A stretch of DNA of 64,000 nt, taken from assembly GCF_014640335.1 (NCBI RefSeq), contig NZ_BMGT01000001.1, positions 186,001 through 250,000 on the forward strand, in the 5' to 3' direction. Below, piece after piece: positions 25,578-34,358 of the stretch. The translations under genes were made by a program, and so were the position numbers. Numbering within the stretch: the stretch's first letter is position 1; every line of letters starts with the position of its first letter. Below the pieces are notes generated by a model. That model was given only the letters and a program-made list of their open reading frames with translations, searched no databases and was not told where the DNA came from. The DNA comes from Edaphobacter dinghuensis. GTDB taxonomy: Bacteria > Acidobacteriota > Terriglobia > Terriglobales > Acidobacteriaceae.

Positions 25578-26483
25578 TTAGCTCTTTTTGACATCGTGGC
25601 CACCAAAGGCGCCGCGCATAATCGAGATCATTCGATCGGTGAAGTTGTTCTCTTCGCGCGAACGGAGACGGCGGATGAGCGACTCGGTGATGACTGGAGC
25701 AGAGATGTTCAGATCGATGGCTTCGGTAACGGTCCAGCGGCCTTCGCCGGAGTCGGGAACCCAGGCTTCAAGGCCGTCGAGGGTTGGATTCTTGTCGAGC
25801 GCTCCCGCGGTGAGGTCGAGCAGCCAGGACCGAACAACCGATCCCTTCTGCCAGATGTGCGCGATCTGCGTAAGGTCGAGATTGAGAGGCTCCTTCGCCT
25901 GCATGATAGAGAAGCCTTCGGCGAATGCCTGCATCATGCCGTACTCGATGCCGTTGTGGACCATCTTGACGAAGTGGCCAGCGCCCGAGGGACCAACGTG
26001 TCCCCAGCCTTCGGTGGCCGAGGGAGCGAGTGCTTGAAAGATGGGGGTGAGACGCTCGACCGGCTCCTTATCGCCGCCGATCATGAGGCTGTAGCCCTCT
26101 TTGAGTCCCCAAACGCCGCCGGAGGTTCCGCAGTCGACAAAGTTGAAGCCCTTGGCCTTGACTTCGTCATGACGGCGCTGCGTGTTCTTGTAGTTCGAGT
26201 TTCCGCCGTCGATGATGGTGTCGCCCTTCTCCATCAGAGGCTCAAGTTGCGCGATGGTCTCGTCGACGGGATCGCCTGCGGGAACCATGATCCAGATGGC
26301 GCGAGGAGTGGAGAGGTTCTTGACCAGCTCTTCAACCGAGTTGACGCCGAGATTGCCCGTTGCAGTCAACTTGGCAGTGGCATCTTTGTTGAAGTCGAAG
26401 CCGACGACCTTATGACCGGCGAGGCGAAGACGCTCCGCCATGTTGAAGCCCATCTTGCCAAGTCCAATAATTCCCAGTTCCAT
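25578..26483 (-). CDS. 6-phosphogluconate dehydrogenase, short (GntZ/YqeC-like) type
   Basis: A 301-residue enzyme of the short decarboxylating class, often NAD-preferring. It has GIIGLGKMGFNMAERL at the N-terminus, TIIDGGNSNYKNTQRR, CGTSGGVWGLKEGYSLMIGG and KMVHNGIEYGMMQAFAEG, but lacks the long C-terminal extension of the enzyme at 10732-12192. After the Rossmann strand the residues FDFNKD replace the NADP-type arginine-rich turn, which suits NAD. It sits between the HAD gene and zwf, so it probably is the pathway enzyme of this cluster. Confidence 0.93.
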   Translation of the reverse strand: MELGIIGLGKMGFNMAERLRLAGHKVVGFDFNKDATAKLTATGNLGVNSVEELVKNLSTPRAIWIMVPAGDPVDETIAQLEPLMEKGDTIIDGGNSNYKNTQRRHDEVKAKGFNFVDCGTSGGVWGLKEGYSLMIGGDKEPVERLTPIFQALAPSATEGWGHVGPSGAGHFVKMVHNGIEYGMMQAFAEGFSIMQAKEPLNLDLTQIAHIWQKGSVVRSWLLDLTAGALDKNPTLDGLEAWVPDSGEGRWTVTEAIDLNISAPVITESLIRRLRSREENNFTDRMISIMRGAFGGHDVKKS

Positions 26484-26503
26484 GATGTATTTCCCTTTCG
26501 TTG

Positions 26504-27130
26504 CTAAACGGCGATGCCGTGTTGAGTAAGTGAAGCGCGAAGTTGCGCGGGTGATTCAAAGTGAATGGCGTTCATGCCAAAGGCGCGAGCGGCCTCGCAG
26601 TTCTCCTGCTTGTCGTCGATAAACAGAGCCGTTTCGGGAGGAAGGCCGGAGATGTCGATTGCCGCGCGATAGATGTCGGGGAGAGGCTTCATCTCGTGAA
26701 CATAGCCGGAACAGATGAAGTAGTTGAAGTACTGGCGGAGTCCAAAGGTGTCGAGACGGTAGGCGTTCAGCTCTTTCGACTCATTGTTAATGGTGGCGAG
26801 ATGATATTGCCCGGAGCTTTTAAGGGCGGCGAGAATATCAAAGCTCCCCTGATGGAGAATCCTGCTTTCACTACAGACTAACGGCCAAAGCTTCTCAAAG
26901 GTGAGATGGAGATCGAGGTTGGTATCGATGACAGTCTTGGCAAAAAAATCCTGCGCCGTCATCAAGCCGCGCTCCCAAAAGTAGTTCACCTCGTCATGGA
27001 CCGCTTCATACGCTGGGACGTTCACTCCGAGGGAGGTGAGAACGCGATAACGCTGGTTCCTGTCCCATCCATTGGCAAGCAGAACTCCACCGATGTCCCA
27101 GAAGATCGTCTTAATGGGAGTGATGCTCAC
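26504..27130 (-). CDS. HAD-superfamily hydrolase, YihX-like
   Basis: A 208-residue HAD phosphatase. The first motif is FWDIGGVLL, where the residue two after the nucleophile Asp is Gly, as in the YihX/DLGNV group; the last motif is LFIDDKQENCEAARAFGM, also YihX-like. YihX of E. coli is a glucose 1-phosphate phosphatase, which would suit this cluster, but the substrate is inferred only. No internal ATG fits, and GTG at 27130 overlaps the SDR stop as GTGA with a GGAGGG ribosome site, so that is the start. Confidence 0.88.
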   Translation of the reverse strand: MSITPIKTIFWDIGGVLLANGWDRNQRYRVLTSLGVNVPAYEAVHDEVNYFWERGLMTAQDFFAKTVIDTNLDLHLTFEKLWPLVCSESRILHQGSFDILAALKSSGQYHLATINNESKELNAYRLDTFGLRQYFNYFICSGYVHEMKPLPDIYRAAIDISGLPPETALFIDDKQENCEAARAFGMNAIHFESPAQLRASLTQHGIAV

Positions 27131-27981
27131 TCGCCCTCCGGAAAATCTGCGCCGACGGTAGTGGATTCCCAGGTATTCAGCTCCGCCTTCCACTGATCGA
27201 GCTTGCCCCGCATGCGCTGAAGCGCCAGCGCCCCAAGAACAAGATGCAGCGGCGGCTGGGGAGACTCGACCGACTGGATAATGGCATGAACAGCGCGCAG
27301 AGGATCGCCCTTCTGCTTGCCTGCCTGATTGTGGAAGTACTCTCGAGTCTTACCCGCAGTGGAGTCGTAGTCAGCGATACGTTCTTTCGCTTCGACACCG
27401 GAGCGTCCGAGAAAATCGGTGCGGAAGGGACCGGGCTCGACGATGGTGACGTGAACGCCCAGCGGAGCAAGCTCGACGGCAAGCGCCTCGGAGAATCCTT
27501 CAACAGCGAACTTGCTGGCGTTGTAATATCCCCAGCCAGCCGAACCAATCAGGCCGCCGATCGAAGACAGGTTCACGATGTTGCCGCTGCGCTGTTTGCG
27601 AAAGTGCGGAAGGAAAGCGCGAGTCACACGGATCAAGCCAAAGACGTTGGTCTCGAAGACCGGCATGAACTCTTCCTCTGTGGCCTCTTCGATACCACCG
27701 GCTAGCCCGTAGCCTGCGTTGTTGACGAGAACATCTACCGGGCCGAAGGTAGTCAGCGTCTGGGCCACGATGGAAAGGATCTGCGCAGGATCAGTAACAT
27801 CGAGCGCAAAGGCTCTGGCCTTCTCCGGATATTTCTCTTCAAGATCGGCGACCTTATCCCGGCTGCGCGCGGTAGCGATGACCTTGCCACCACCCTTGAG
27901 AACCTCTTCTGCCAGGATGCGACCGAAGCCGGTAGAAGCTCCGGTGATGAACCAGGTGCGAGTTGTAGTGATGTTTGCCAT
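27127..27981 (-). CDS. short-chain dehydrogenase/reductase
   Basis: A 284-residue classical SDR. The cofactor motif TGASTGFG is at about residues 14-21, NNAG follows at about 90, the catalytic Ser is in NLSSIGG and Tyr/Lys in YYNASK. The longer C-terminus after the Rossmann core resembles the oxidoreductases annotated as SDR family with unknown substrate. It overlaps the HAD gene by 4 bases and lies 82 bases after rpiB, so it is part of the sugar cluster, but a role there is not shown. Confidence 0.92.
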   Translation of the reverse strand: MANITTTRTWFITGASTGFGRILAEEVLKGGGKVIATARSRDKVADLEEKYPEKARAFALDVTDPAQILSIVAQTLTTFGPVDVLVNNAGYGLAGGIEEATEEEFMPVFETNVFGLIRVTRAFLPHFRKQRSGNIVNLSSIGGLIGSAGWGYYNASKFAVEGFSEALAVELAPLGVHVTIVEPGPFRTDFLGRSGVEAKERIADYDSTAGKTREYFHNQAGKQKGDPLRAVHAIIQSVESPQPPLHLVLGALALQRMRGKLDQWKAELNTWESTTVGADFPEGE

Positions 27982-28063
27982 GTACTTTTCAGATGCGTTT
28001 GCGCGGCTTTCGGCTCGACGCTCCGCGCAAGTTACGTCGAGCCTGTATGAAAATCCGACGCGA

Positions 28064-28546
28064 CTAGGAGTTCAGCGCCGTTCCCGCAGCTTCGGGCATG
28101 TAGGTCTTTTCGATGGCCTTAACCTTGTTGAGGCGGCGGACAAAGCGAGGCTCAGACGCGATGAAGTTCGCCTTGAGATAAGCATCGACGCACTCGTAAG
28201 CGAGGGCCGAGCCGATGATGCGAGCACCGAGGACAAGCACGTTCATCTCGTCATGCTCGACACCCTGGTGAGCAGAGTAGGTGTCATGACACATACCGGC
28301 GCGAATGCCCGGCATCTTGTTGGCCGCGACGCAGACGCCTACGCCGGAGCCGCAAATTAGGATGCCGCGCTCTACCTTGCCCGCCATCAACGCCTTGCCG
28401 ACGAGAAGGGCGAAGTCAGGATAGTCGGAGGGCTCAGCGTTGTAGGCTCCAAGGTCTTCGACCTCGTGGCCCTGCTTGCGAACATAGTCGCGAACTTCTT
28501 CTTTAAGAGGAAAGCCGGCGTGATCGGAGGCGATAGCGATTTTCAT
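28064..28546 (-). CDS. rpiB: ribose 5-phosphate isomerase B
   Basis: Interconverts ribulose 5-phosphate and ribose 5-phosphate. The 160-residue protein has SDHAGFPLKEEV at residues 7-18, the active-site Cys at 65 in CGSGVGVCVAANK, and HDEMNVLVLGAR further on, all typical of RpiB/LacAB. The open frame runs far upstream, but only the ATG at 28546 matches the family start, with GAGGTAG as ribosome site. It supplies the next step after 6PGDH in this cluster. Confidence 0.95.
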   Translation of the reverse strand: MKIAIASDHAGFPLKEEVRDYVRKQGHEVEDLGAYNAEPSDYPDFALLVGKALMAGKVERGILICGSGVGVCVAANKMPGIRAGMCHDTYSAHQGVEHDEMNVLVLGARIIGSALAYECVDAYLKANFIASEPRFVRRLNKVKAIEKTYMPEAAGTALNS

Positions 28547-28638
28547 GATTTGAACTACCTCAGGTTTCCGTAACGTAATGAATATGGTGTGAATCGAGGC
28601 AAAACAGGTTGATAAAGGCCGGTCTCGAGCAGAAACCG

Positions 28639-28779
28639 CTAGGAGTAATCCTGCTCGAACTCCCAATCGTCTTCTGGAGGAACGCTGTCTTCGTAGGTCG
28701 GCTGTAACGAAGTGAATCGCTCCTCTTTTACCGGCGACTCGTCGTTTCGACGCACCATCTCGCGTTCGCTGTTGACCAT
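28639..28779 (-). CDS. possible 46-residue acidic protein
   Basis: Between the tkt terminator and rpiB a short frame starts at an ATG with GGAGAGAG 2 bases before it and encodes MVNSEREMVRRNDESP, then a charged stretch, ending in PPEDDWEFEQDYS. It has no signal peptide or known domain. The good ribosome site and same direction as its neighbours speak for it; its short length and lack of homology speak against. Confidence 0.45.
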   Translation of the reverse strand: MVNSEREMVRRNDESPVKEERFTSLQPTYEDSVPPEDDWEFEQDYS

Positions 28780-28809
28780 AACTCTCTCCGAAGAAGCCCC
28801 GTATTGCTG

Positions 28810-28842
28810 CAAGAAAAGGCGGAGCCCGATAGGCCCCGCCTT
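28810..28842 (-). terminator. intrinsic terminator of tkt
   Basis: Minus-strand hairpin with AAGGCGGGGC and GCTCCGCCTT arms (one G-U pair) followed by TTCTT, starting about 12 bases after the tkt stop. The downstream small ORF and rpiB therefore need readthrough or their own promoter. Confidence 0.75.
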
Positions 28843-28853
28843 CCATTCCCTGC

Positions 28854-30860
28854 TTACTTCTTGACCAGCTTCTTTGCCTGCGCAACGACGTTTGCAACGC
28901 TGAAGCCAAACTTCTCCATCACGATCGGCCCCGGAGCGGATGCACCGAAGTGATCCAGACCGATGACGGCACCGTTGTGGCCGATGTACTTGTACCAACC
29001 CATCGTGGCCCCGGCTTCGACGGCCAGCTTGGGAGTGTTCTCCGGCAGCAGGCTGGCCTTGTACTCATCCGACTGCTCGTCGTAGACCTTGAAGCTCGGC
29101 ATGGAGACGACCGAAGCATTGATGCCCTGCGCCTTCAGCTCTTCCGCAGCCTTCAGGATCAGCGAGACCTCCGAGCCCGTGGCGATCAGGATGATGTCCT
29201 TGCCGCTGTTGTCGAGAGCGTATGCACCCTTCTTCACGCCTTCGTGCACCTTGTACTTTTCGTTGTCGAGAACGGGAAGGTCCTGGCGCGAAAGAGCCAT
29301 GAAGCTGGCGCTCTTGCGCTCGAGCGCAAGCTGCCAGCAGGCAGCGGTCTCGTTCGCATCCGCCGGACGGAAGTCGGTGAAGTGCGGAATGGCGCGAAGT
29401 GCCATCAGATGCTCAACCGGCTGGTGCGTGGGGCCGTCTTCGCCAAGACCGATGGAGTCATGGGTAAAGATGAAGAGCGAGTGAACTGACATCAGCGCAG
29501 CCAGACGAAGGGCCGGGCGAGCGTAGTCCGAGAAGACGAAGAAGGTCGACCCGAAGGGGATAAGACCGCCGTGGGCAGCCATACCGTTGACCATGGCGCA
29601 CATGCCGAACTCGCGGACGCCAAAGAAGACGTTGCGGCCCTTGGGATCGACGTGGAAGCTGGGCGAATCCTTGAAGATGGTCTTAGTCGAAGCGGTAAGG
29701 TCAGCCGCACCGCCGAAGAGCTCGGGCACAACACCGGCAATGGCATTCATCACCACCTGACCGGCGTTACGCGTGGCAACCGCCTTGTCGGTCGGGAAGA
29801 CGGGAACCTTCTTCGACAGGTCCTTCGACAGCTCGCCCTTGACGACGCGCTCGAACTCACCCGCCGGCTCAGGATAGGCTTTCTTGTACTCTGCAAAGTC
29901 GGCAGTCCATGCCTCGTGGGCCTTCTTGCCGCGAGCCTTGGCGGTATCCCAGTTGGCGCGGGCCTCATCGGGAACGTAGAAGCTCTTGTCCTCGGGCCAG
30001 CCGAGGTTCTTCTTGGTCTCCTTCACAGCCTCTGCGCCGAGCGCTTCGCCGTGGACCTTGCTGGTGCCGGCCTTGGGGCTGCCGTAGCCGATGACGGTGC
30101 GAACACGAATGAGCGAAGGACGCGTGGTCTCAGCCTTGGCAGCGGCGATGGCGGCTTCCAGGGCGACCAGGTCGTTGCCGTCGTGAACCATCTGAACGTG
30201 CCAGTGATAGGCCTCAAAACGCAGTGTGACATCTTCTGTATAGCTCAGCTCGGTAGGACCGTCGAGCGAGATCAGGTTGTCATCGTAGAGGACGATCAGC
30301 TTGCCCAGGTTCAGCGTTCCGGCCAGCGATGCCGTCTCATGCGAGATGCCTTCCATCAGGTCGCCGTCGCCGCAGAGAACATAAGTGTGATGATCGATGA
30401 CCTTGTGACCGTCGCGGTTGTAGACGGCTCCGAGGTGCTTCTCAGCCGTGGCAATGCCGACTGCCATGCCGAAACCCTGGCCCAGCGGGCCGGTGGTGAC
30501 TTCGACGCCCGGGGCCTCACCGTACTCCGGGTGGCCGGGGGTGTGCGAACCCCACTGGCGGAACTGCTCGAGCTGAGCCATCGGCAGATCGTAGCCGGAG
30601 AGGTGGAGCGAACCATAGAGCAGGGCGGAGGCGTGGCCGTTCGAGAGGATGAAGCGGTCGCGGTCGATCCACTTGGGGTCCGCGGGATCATGCTTCATGA
30701 TCTTGTGGTACAGCAGATAAGCAATGGGGGCGCAGCCGAGGGGGGCGCCGGGGTGGCCGGAATTGGCCTTTTGAACCGCGTCGACGGCGAGGAAGCGGAG
30801 GGCGTTAATGGAGAGCTGATCTAACGCATTTTGCTTGTCTGACTGCTGCTGGTCGCTCAT
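28854..30860 (-). CDS. tkt: transketolase
   Basis: Thiamine-diphosphate enzyme that moves two-carbon units between sugar phosphates. The 668 residues start MSDQQQSDKQ and have the usual order: pyrophosphate-binding domain with GHPGAPLGCAP and CGDGDLMEGISHE, the pyrimidine domain with FFGVREFGMCAMVNGMAAHG and DSIGLGEDGPTHQPVEHL, and a C-terminal domain. The frame is open 37 codons further upstream, but the ATG at 30860 has an AAGGA site and is the family start. It lies 120 bases from the glucoamylase stop. Confidence 0.96.
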   Translation of the reverse strand: MSDQQQSDKQNALDQLSINALRFLAVDAVQKANSGHPGAPLGCAPIAYLLYHKIMKHDPADPKWIDRDRFILSNGHASALLYGSLHLSGYDLPMAQLEQFRQWGSHTPGHPEYGEAPGVEVTTGPLGQGFGMAVGIATAEKHLGAVYNRDGHKVIDHHTYVLCGDGDLMEGISHETASLAGTLNLGKLIVLYDDNLISLDGPTELSYTEDVTLRFEAYHWHVQMVHDGNDLVALEAAIAAAKAETTRPSLIRVRTVIGYGSPKAGTSKVHGEALGAEAVKETKKNLGWPEDKSFYVPDEARANWDTAKARGKKAHEAWTADFAEYKKAYPEPAGEFERVVKGELSKDLSKKVPVFPTDKAVATRNAGQVVMNAIAGVVPELFGGAADLTASTKTIFKDSPSFHVDPKGRNVFFGVREFGMCAMVNGMAAHGGLIPFGSTFFVFSDYARPALRLAALMSVHSLFIFTHDSIGLGEDGPTHQPVEHLMALRAIPHFTDFRPADANETAACWQLALERKSASFMALSRQDLPVLDNEKYKVHEGVKKGAYALDNSGKDIILIATGSEVSLILKAAEELKAQGINASVVSMPSFKVYDEQSDEYKASLLPENTPKLAVEAGATMGWYKYIGHNGAVIGLDHFGASAPGPIVMEKFGFSVANVVAQAKKLVKK

Positions 30861-30980
30861 TCTTTTCCTTTTTCCTGTGTGAAGAGTCGCGGCGCGGGGC
30901 GGCGATTCTGCTGTTCCATGATTTTGGTCGTTCAATGACAGTGTAGCAAGCTGGACGGGGGCCTTGCACATCTTCGGGAT

Positions 30981-33443
30981 TTATCGCCCCGAAGATGGTG
31001 GAATGATCGCGACTTCGAGGTTTTTACCGAGCCAACGGTCGGGCTGGTTCGGATCCTGGCCCTGGTTGGGCCAGCACAGCGTAAAAATAATGGTCCCACT
31101 CTGCTTCGAGGTTGTCGGTATATCGGCAAAGTAGCCGATCCGGCCCATGCTATGGGAATCCATGTTATTGACGGTAGACCAGTTATCGAAGGTATAGACG
31201 ATCCGGAACCGGCCTCGATCGACTACCCGGAGGCTAAAGCCTGCGGGTAGAAACGAGACCGGGCGGGAGAGCTTGAAGATCTCTATCTGGCTGGCAAAAG
31301 AGCGCTTTGCCGCAGGAACGGCGTAGCGTTCTTCAACGACGGAGATGCGATCGAAGACGCGTTTGTCGGTGACTGAGCGAAGCAGCTTGAGGTACTCCGA
31401 ATGCGCCCAGACCAGGGGCTGGGCAGATCCTGCCGACTTGCCGAAGTACATGCCCTCAGAGGGAAGATCGGCAGAGTCCCATATCTGTTCGGGGAGCATG
31501 CCGCCAATGGAGCTGAACTTCTCGAAGGCCGAGATCAGTTCGGTTATCGGTCGACCGGCGGCCAGCTCGTAGTGGGCACGCTCTCCAGTCAACAGCGGCC
31601 ATGCGCGGCCTTGTCCCCAACCATCGTAGGGGCCGCCGTCTTTTTTCTGGCCATAGCCGTCGTGGTTATACCGCCGCCAGCAGGGGCCACTGGGCGTGTC
31701 GCGCTTCAGGATGGCATCGACCACCTTGATCGAGTCGACAATCAACGGGTCATCGGCACGGCGGACACCGTAGCGGACCAGTTCGAGAAATCCACCATCG
31801 ATAATCTCGCGCGCCTCGAAGTCCTGCCTCTCGTCCGGCGCACGGTTAGCGATATGGATGTGACCGGGAGCGATCTGGTCGTTATAAAAAGGCTCGCCCG
31901 GCGCAGGCGGATTGATCCGCATGTAGTGATACGCGACCTCCGGGCAGAGCACGCCCTCCGTGGTCGTTGTCCACTCGTCGAGATGCGCCTCGATCCAGTC
32001 TGCATAGTTTTCTAAGAAGACTGCCAGCTCTTCCGAATCTTTGGAGCGGGCGATGTCGGCAGCGCAGATCAGGCCGGAGATTACCGCAGCCAGTGTCGAA
32101 GGAGAGTAGCCTGCGGTCTCCTCCCAGCGTTCCTGCTGCGTCACCGGCGCATAACAGACAAGGAAAGCTGCGGCGCGCTCGACCAGAGGGAAGATGTCGA
32201 AGTTGCCGAGCCCCTTCTCCTTCCACAGACGCCAAGCCAGGATGATAGGAAACGCCACCTCGTCGAGCTGAATGCCGGACCAGTAGGGATCGCCGTCGAT
32301 CCAGAAGTTCTGCGCGAAGCTGCCGTCGGTGCGCTGTGTGCAGGCGAGATAGACCAGCGCCCGCAGCGCAGTCTCGGTGTCTCCGCATGCGAGCAGAGCG
32401 GTTGCTGACTGCACCATATCGCGCGTCCAGACGAGGTGATAGCCACCAAGGTCGGAGTCGCCCTTCGACGCGCCCCAGGGAATCGAGGCCGAAGCGATGA
32501 AGGCTCCCGAGTAGGTCTTGTCCTCGTGGGTGAGGATGATGTTATGGCTGATGTTGGCAAGCCTGCCGTCGTCGGTCGATGAAGCGGCGATCAGCTTCGG
32601 CGAGTCAACGCGCAGCCACTGCTCGATGAAGCGCTCGCAGTGGGCGCGATAGGGCGTAGCGAGGGTCTGCATCATGCTGGCCAAAGCGGCGTGATGGCCG
32701 TCGCCCAGTCCGATTGCAACCGTAAACTCGTGCGTGTGGGCGACATCGATCTCGCCCATAATGGCGACGTTGCCGTCGAGCGCCTGGCCAAACTCCCAAT
32801 TCATGGTCATATCGGCGGCGAGGTCCTGAAAGCCGTCACTGGAGCCGACATAACCGCAGGAGGAGCGGGTAAATCCACAACTGACGCCCAGAGCCAGCGA
32901 GATATTGTTCTTCCACGCCAGCAGGCAGCGCTGGCCCGCAACCTCGATGGAGCGGGCCGAGTTCCCCGCCCCGCCGCCGTCGAGATGAGGTGCGAGCAGA
33001 ACATAACACTTGAGGCGGGAGAGCAACGCCGTGTCGCCCGTGATCCGCACATGCATCAGCACAGCGGGACGATGCGGATCGCTGATGAACTGCTTGGTGA
33101 CGGTATAGCGGCCGTTAGGATCGGTGGCAGTAACGCGGATGGCCTGCGCGTTGGGGTGGATATATTGCAGATCGTAGTGAATATCGCGCTTCTCTTCATG
33201 CAGAAAGGTCTCACCATCGGTGAAGATCAGCTCCATGTCGCGCGTTTGCGGACGATCGATCGTGGGGTAATAAATCTCGTTGAGGATTCCGTGTGAGAGG
33301 GTGAACCAGATGCGGCTCGAAGCGGCATATGCAGTGGAAACAGCATCTTTTTGGCTGGAGGTCCAACGAGGTTCGAGACCGGGAGCACCGAACGCGGCTC
33401 CCTGATCGTCGAGCCAGCGGTAGGCGGCTGCGAGATCGCTCAT
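30981..33443 (-). CDS. glycoside hydrolase family 15 glucoamylase
   Basis: Releases glucose from alpha-glucans such as starch or glycogen by inversion. An N-terminal beta-sandwich (about residues 30-290) is followed by the (alpha/alpha)6 barrel. Visible catalytic features are YHLVWTRDMVQSA, the general acid Glu in RWEETAGYSPST and the general base Glu in LPEQIWD. No signal peptide is seen, so it should act in the cytoplasm, perhaps on glycogen. The ATG at 33443 is used; a TTG six codons upstream is an alternative. It heads the sugar cluster and is divergent from the dismutase gene. Confidence 0.93.
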   Translation of the reverse strand: MSDLAAAYRWLDDQGAAFGAPGLEPRWTSSQKDAVSTAYAASSRIWFTLSHGILNEIYYPTIDRPQTRDMELIFTDGETFLHEEKRDIHYDLQYIHPNAQAIRVTATDPNGRYTVTKQFISDPHRPAVLMHVRITGDTALLSRLKCYVLLAPHLDGGGAGNSARSIEVAGQRCLLAWKNNISLALGVSCGFTRSSCGYVGSSDGFQDLAADMTMNWEFGQALDGNVAIMGEIDVAHTHEFTVAIGLGDGHHAALASMMQTLATPYRAHCERFIEQWLRVDSPKLIAASSTDDGRLANISHNIILTHEDKTYSGAFIASASIPWGASKGDSDLGGYHLVWTRDMVQSATALLACGDTETALRALVYLACTQRTDGSFAQNFWIDGDPYWSGIQLDEVAFPIILAWRLWKEKGLGNFDIFPLVERAAAFLVCYAPVTQQERWEETAGYSPSTLAAVISGLICAADIARSKDSEELAVFLENYADWIEAHLDEWTTTTEGVLCPEVAYHYMRINPPAPGEPFYNDQIAPGHIHIANRAPDERQDFEAREIIDGGFLELVRYGVRRADDPLIVDSIKVVDAILKRDTPSGPCWRRYNHDGYGQKKDGGPYDGWGQGRAWPLLTGERAHYELAAGRPITELISAFEKFSSIGGMLPEQIWDSADLPSEGMYFGKSAGSAQPLVWAHSEYLKLLRSVTDKRVFDRISVVEERYAVPAAKRSFASQIEIFKLSRPVSFLPAGFSLRVVDRGRFRIVYTFDNWSTVNNMDSHSMGRIGYFADIPTTSKQSGTIIFTLCWPNQGQDPNQPDRWLGKNLEVAIIPPSSGR

Positions 33444-33635
33444 TGCACCATTAGACTCCAAAAATCCGGTAAACGGTTCTGATCAAACGGTGAATATGAG
33501 ATGAACGCCACAGGTGCGCTATGATTCGAGGGTCGACTGGATTCGCCAATGGCATCGCAAGATGCCCCGGTGGCATCCAAAGAACGAACCGCCAGTGTGT
33601 GACCGAGCCTGGCCCAAACAAAAAGCGACAGGAGA

Positions 33636-34253
33636 ATGACCGTGGCCTACGAACTACCCCCTCTGCCCTATGACTATGCGGCGCTTGAGCCCTACATCGA
33701 CGAAGCAACGATGAAGCTGCACCACGACAAGCACCATCAGGCTTATGTAACCAACCTGAACGGCGCAGTCGAAAAACACCCCGAGCTTGGCAAGAAATCC
33801 CCTGAAGATCTGTTGAAGGACCTCGCCAGCGTGCCCGACGATGTGCGCAAAGTTGTGCAGAACAACGGCGGCGGCCACGTCAACCACACCATGTTCTGGC
33901 AGATCATGAAGCCCAAGGGCGGCGGCGAGCCGACCGGCGAGATTGCCGCTCAGATCAAGGCCGACTTCGGCTCCTTCGAGGACTTCAAGAAGCAGTTCAA
34001 CGAAGCGACCGCCAAGCAGTTCGGCTCCGGCTGGGGCTGGCTGATCTTCGAGGGCGGCAAACTGAAGGTCGTTACTACCGCCAACCAGGACAACCCTATC
34101 TCGCAGGGTCACTACCCGATCCTGGGCAATGACGTATGGGAGCACGCCTACTATCTGAAGTACCAGAACAAGCGCCCCGACTACCTCGCCGCATGGTGGA
34201 ACACCGTGAACTGGGATGAGGTCAACAAGCGCTTCGCAACAGCAAAGAAGTAG
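33636..34253 (+). CDS. superoxide dismutase, Mn/Fe family
   Basis: Dismutates superoxide to oxygen and peroxide. The 205 residues contain the ligands H29 in [11 protein letters not shown], His in [10 protein letters not shown], and Asp and His in [13 protein letters not shown]. The residues ANQDNP place Gln where Mn enzymes have it, so manganese or cambialistic use is more likely than strict Fe. No signal peptide, so cytoplasmic. A ribosome site AGGAGA is directly before the ATG. A good terminator follows. Confidence 0.95.
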   Translation: MTVAYELPPLPYDYAALEPYIDEATMKLHHDKHHQAYVTNLNGAVEKHPELGKKSPEDLLKDLASVPDDVRKVVQNNGGGHVNHTMFWQIMKPKGGGEPTGEIAAQIKADFGSFEDFKKQFNEATAKQFGSGWGWLIFEGGKLKVVTTANQDNPISQGHYPILGNDVWEHAYYLKYQNKRPDYLAAWWNTVNWDEVNKRFATAKK

Positions 34254-34271
34254 ACTCGTCTCAACAAGAGT

Positions 34272-34300
34272 AAAAGGGCTGCCTGCGGGCGGCCCTTTTT
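34272..34300 (+). terminator. intrinsic terminator of the superoxide dismutase gene
   Basis: AAAAGGGCTGCC and GGCGGCCCTTTT arms with a TGCG loop (one G-U pair), ending in a T run, 18 bases after the stop. Confidence 0.9.
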
Positions 34301-34358
34301 GCGTCTTCCGACACATGCTGACCGTATCGTTATAAAAGATGTCACGAACGGAGACAGA

